A program made the position numbers and the translations under genes. Shown here in pieces: positions 61,602 through 64,000 of a DNA stretch of 64,000 nt (position 1 is its first letter; each line of letters starts with the position of its first letter). The DNA is from Egibacter rhizosphaerae (GTDB lineage: Bacteria > Actinomycetota > Nitriliruptoria > Euzebyales > Egibacteraceae): positions 372,001 to 436,000 of the forward strand of contig NZ_CP036402.1 in NCBI RefSeq assembly GCF_004322855.1, in the 5' to 3' direction. The notes under the pieces are model-generated. The model was not told the origin of the DNA. It saw only the letters and a program-made list of their open reading frames with translations, and made no database searches.

Positions 61602-62842
61602 CTACTGCCGTGGTGGGAGCGCCACCGAGGGAGCTGGGCTGGTCACGGGCGCGTCCCAGTCGATGTGGTGGTCCCACTGCCACCGGAACGGGTCCCGGCC
61701 ACCTCGGAACATCGCGCGCATCGCCAGCGGCATGAACAGGTCGCGGGTGACGCGCCCGAACGCGCCGGCCGTCTTGCCCTGGCCGTTGCGGCGGCCCTGA
61801 GCGACGACGGACTCCACGCGGTCGCGGCGCAATTGCTCGTAGCGCTCGAACGCCCGGGGGATGGCCGGCACGTCACGCAGACACTGGGCGAGGACGACCG
61901 CGTCCTCGATGGCCATGGAGGCGCCCTGCCCGGCCGAGGGGGACACGGCATGGGCCGCGTCGCCGATGATGATCATCCGCTCGGGTGCCACGTCGGCACC
62001 GACGGCATGTCGTAGGTGACCCAGCCGGCGAAGATGCGGTCGGTGTGCTCGATCGCCCCGATCGCGGGCGTGCGGTCCTCGGCGAACAGCTCCATGAGGT
62101 GGCTGCGCCACTCGTCGGGTGAGATCGCCGCGAGCTCGCCGGGTGCAGGCTCGACCGCGCGCGGGGGGTTGGCGAACCACCAGATCGTCCCGTCCGGTGC
62201 CTTGACGTGGCCGAAGAAGCAGCGCTTACCGAAGACGAGGTGGGTCACGCCCGGCTCCGTGTCGAGGTCGAGCCCGCGGGCGTACCCCCCGGTGTTGAGG
62301 AATCCGACGTAGCTCGCCTCGGGGGCGGACGCGTCGATGGCCCGCCGGGTGGCGGACCCGATCCCGTCAGCGCCGACCAGCAGGTCCGCCTCGGCGGTGC
62401 TCCCATCGGCGAACACCGCCCGCACCCCCTCGGAGGTCGCACGGGCGTCGACCAGCCGTTGGCCGTGCTCGATGCGGATGCCGCGCTGCTCGCCCTGCTC
62501 ACGCAGCGCGGCGCACAAGTCGGGGCGGGCGATCGTGATCGCGCGCGTCCCGTCCGGCAGCGTCCCGCCGTTCGGGAAATCGGCCAGCACCCGGCCGTTG
62601 CCGTTGGCGATCACCATCCGTGGCGTGGCGAACCCCCGGTCGAGCACCGGCGCGTCCATGTCGACCGCGCGGAGCGCGTCGATGCCGTTGAGCCCGAGAC
62701 CGAGGAACGCGCCCACGTCCTCGGCACTGTCGGCGTACGCCTCGTACACCACCGCCTCGATGCCGGCTCGGCGCAGCGCCTCGGCTGCGACGGGTCCGGC
62801 GACCCCTCCCCCGATCACCAGCGCGGTGCGGTCCTGTCCCAT
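61602..62842 (-). pseudogene. FAD-dependent monooxygenase with a one-base frameshift
   Basis: ATG 62842 follows GGGAGGG. The N-terminal part has the dinucleotide fold (ALVIGGGVAGPVAAEALRRA), FAD residues RPDLCAALREQ and the DG-like ADLLVGADGIGSATRRAID motif. Near 61985 the frame is lost after VPTWHP; the next frame gives PERMIIIGDAAHAVSPSAGQ (the GD motif) and the end at 61602. Restoring one base rebuilds a protein of about 410 residues of the p-hydroxybenzoate hydroxylase type. The loss is in a short C-run, so an error cannot be excluded. Confidence 0.85.
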
Positions 62843-62999
62843 GTCGCCCTCCCTTGCGTTCGGTGTCGACACCGATAGTCCGCAAGAAGTCGGGCGCCGT
62901 CGTCCGCCGAGCGTCGCGATCCGGCTCCGTCAATGGGCGTACCGCCGCGTCGAGGAGGTGCCGCTGGCGGGGTACGCGACCACGCAGCCGGCGTCCCGC

Positions 63000-63060
63000 C
63001 GGCTCGACCCCCACCCGGCTCGACCCCACCCGGCTCGACCCCACCCGGCTCGACCCCACC
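63000..63060 (-). repeat. 15-bp tandem repeat next to the response regulator
   Basis: CGGCTCGACCCCACC occurs four times (63000-63060; the first copy has one extra C). It lies between the monooxygenase start and the response regulator stop, without a gene in 62843-63068. Confidence 0.85.
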
Positions 63061-63068
63061 CGGGGGAG

Positions 63069-63746
63069 CTAGCCTCGCCCGACCAGGCCGGTCTCGAAGG
63101 CGATCACGACGAGCTGTGCACGGTCACGGGCATCGAGCTTGCTCATGGCTCGACTGACGTGCGTCTTCGCCGTGGCCGGACTCATGAACAGTCGCTGGCC
63201 GACCTCGTCGTTGGTCAACCCTTCCGCGACCAGAGCGAGCACGTCGCGCTCCCGCGCGGTGAGCCGGTCGAGCCGCTCGGGCTCGGTGGGGCGCTGGTCA
63301 GCGGCGCGAGCGAACTGCGCGATCACCCGTCGGGTCACGCTCGGCGACAACAGCGCCTGCCCCGACCTGACCACGTGAACGGCCTGGCGCAGCTCCGCGG
63401 GGTCGGTCTCCTTGAGCAAGAAGCCGCTCGCCCCGGCGCGCAACGCGTCGAACACGTAGTCGTCCACCTCGAACGTGGTCAGCACCACGACCTTGCTCGC
63501 CTCGGTGCGCGGGTCCGCGAGGATGCGACGCGTGGCCTCGAGCCCGTCCATGAGCGGCATGCGCACGTCCATCAGCACGACGTCGGGCATCAGCCGTCGC
63601 GCCAGGTCGACGGCCTCCTGCCCATCGCCGGCCTCCCCGACCACCTCGATGCCCTCGTCGCGTTCGAGGATCAGCCGAAACCCGGCGCGCACGAGCGTCT
63701 GGTCATCGGCCAGCAGGACCCGCACCGGTTCGCTCGAGGCGGTCAC
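63069..63746 (-). CDS. NarL/LuxR-family response regulator
   Basis: From GTG 63746 the protein has 225 residues: receiver domain with RVLLADDQTLVRAGFRLIL (acidic pair), VVLMDVRMPLMDGLEATRRI (phosphorylatable Asp) and VVVLTTFEVDDY plus GFLLKETDPAEL (Lys), then a LuxR helix-turn-helix ([40 protein letters not shown]). Its start overlaps the stop of the sensor kinase (GTGA), so the two form a two-component system. Confidence 0.95.
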   Translation of the reverse strand: MTASSEPVRVLLADDQTLVRAGFRLILERDEGIEVVGEAGDGQEAVDLARRLMPDVVLMDVRMPLMDGLEATRRILADPRTEASKVVVLTTFEVDDYVFDALRAGASGFLLKETDPAELRQAVHVVRSGQALLSPSVTRRVIAQFARAADQRPTEPERLDRLTARERDVLALVAEGLTNDEVGQRLFMSPATAKTHVSRAMSKLDARDRAQLVVIAFETGLVGRG

Positions 63747-64000
63747 CGCGTCAGCTCCCCGACCGGCAGGTCCGCCCCGACGCGAAACCCTCCCTGGGCC
63801 CGCGGACCCGCGCGCAACCAGCCACCGACCGCCTCTGCGCGTTCGCGCATTCCCTGCAACCCGAAGCCCGGCTGGCTGACCGCGGCAGTGCCGCACCCGT
63901 CATCGTCGATCGTCACCACGAGGGTGTCGCCCTCACGCGCAACGACGACAGTCGCGGTGGCCGCACCGGCATGGCGCACCACGTTGGTCAGCGCCTCCTG
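63743..64000 (-). CDS. Sensor histidine kinase (NarX/DesK type), C-terminal end only
   Basis: Only the last 85 codons are in the window; the rest lies to the right. They encode the ATP-binding HATPase_c domain: QEALTNVVRHAGAATATVVV (N box), TIDDDGCG (G1 box) and GFGLQGMRERAEAVGGWLRA (G2 box). It is the partner of the response regulator downstream. The signal sensed is not visible. Confidence 0.93.
   Translation of the reverse strand, partial: QEALTNVVRHAGAATATVVVAREGDTLVVTIDDDGCGTAAVSQPGFGLQGMRERAEAVGGWLRAGPRAQGGFRVGADLPVGELTR

Noticed and set aside
63000-63060. Possible CRISPR or attachment site
   Set aside because: Contiguous 15-bp units without spacers; no integrase or tRNA nearby.

Overview
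The window is high-GC DNA (strong G/C bias at third codon positions, many GTG starts, start-stop overlaps of the GTGA or ATGA type) from an actinobacterium. Supporting markers are two F420-type (LLM) luciferase-like oxidoreductases, two PPOX-class F420 flavin-binding proteins, a DtxR/IdeR-type iron box, an ECF41 sigma factor, sucraseferredoxin and DrrAB-type ABC genes. The acidic, low-complexity linkers of its lipoproteins and a BCCT osmolyte carrier would suit a salt-adapted deep-branching actinobacterium, but the taxonomic placement is an inference. No rRNA, tRNA or CRISPR array was seen.

Layout. 1-13 kb: the end of a membrane-anchored hydrolase-like gene, a molybdoenzyme remnant, a RecA-like/XRE/cupin regulator beside a Glu/Leu/Phe/Val dehydrogenase, an M50B-like protease, F420 enzymes, an MFS carrier, an ECF41 sigma factor divergent from its probable SDR target, and a LysM/M23 wall hydrolase behind a five-copy 14-bp repeat. 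13-18.7 kb: a broken methyltransferase, a large LuxR regulator, a methyltransferase, and a TetR regulator with two operators between an LLM oxidoreductase and a PPOX protein. 18.7-29.3 kb: one long leftward catabolic operon. It runs GntR, ThDP enzyme, enolase-superfamily dehydratase, extended SDR, RidA, TRAP DctP, DctQ, creatininase-like hydrolase, DctM, then alpha-ketoglutarate-semialdehyde dehydrogenase. Nearly all neighbours overlap by 4 nt, which points to a single uptake-and-degradation pathway for an organic (probably sugar or hydroxy) acid whose identity cannot be read from sequence.

29.4-36.8 kb: a membrane protein with its own winged-helix regulator and twin operators, a frameshifted bacterial serpin lipoprotein, and a BCCT transporter gene interrupted in the sense orientation by a complete group II intron carrying a reverse transcriptase/maturase. 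36.8-47.9 kb: two perfect palindromes, a cupin, hemerythrin, sulfurtransferase plus beta-carbonic anhydrase, DUF3097, an accessory patch with a decayed ISL3 transposase and an intact IS630 element, a SRPBCC/ArsR pair, an AlkD-like repair protein and a VapBC module. 48-53.3 kb: a siderophore uptake operon (sucraseferredoxin, two FecCD permeases, ATPase, lipoprotein receptor) with two iron-type operators.

53.3-64 kb: a HepT/MntA toxin-antitoxin pair, a HicB-like/DUF4097/DrrA/DrrB operon, a probably leaderless ArsR-VOC pair, shortened YihY-like and FetB-like genes, an AbiEii-like nucleotidyltransferase pair, a frameshifted FAD monooxygenase, and a two-component system whose kinase runs off the right edge.

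A theme of the whole window is gene decay. At least nine loci carry frameshifts, a nonsense codon or internal deletions, alongside numerous short perfect tandem repeats that could mediate slippage. Some single-base events could be assembly errors; the internal deletions and in-frame TGA codons are less easily explained that way.
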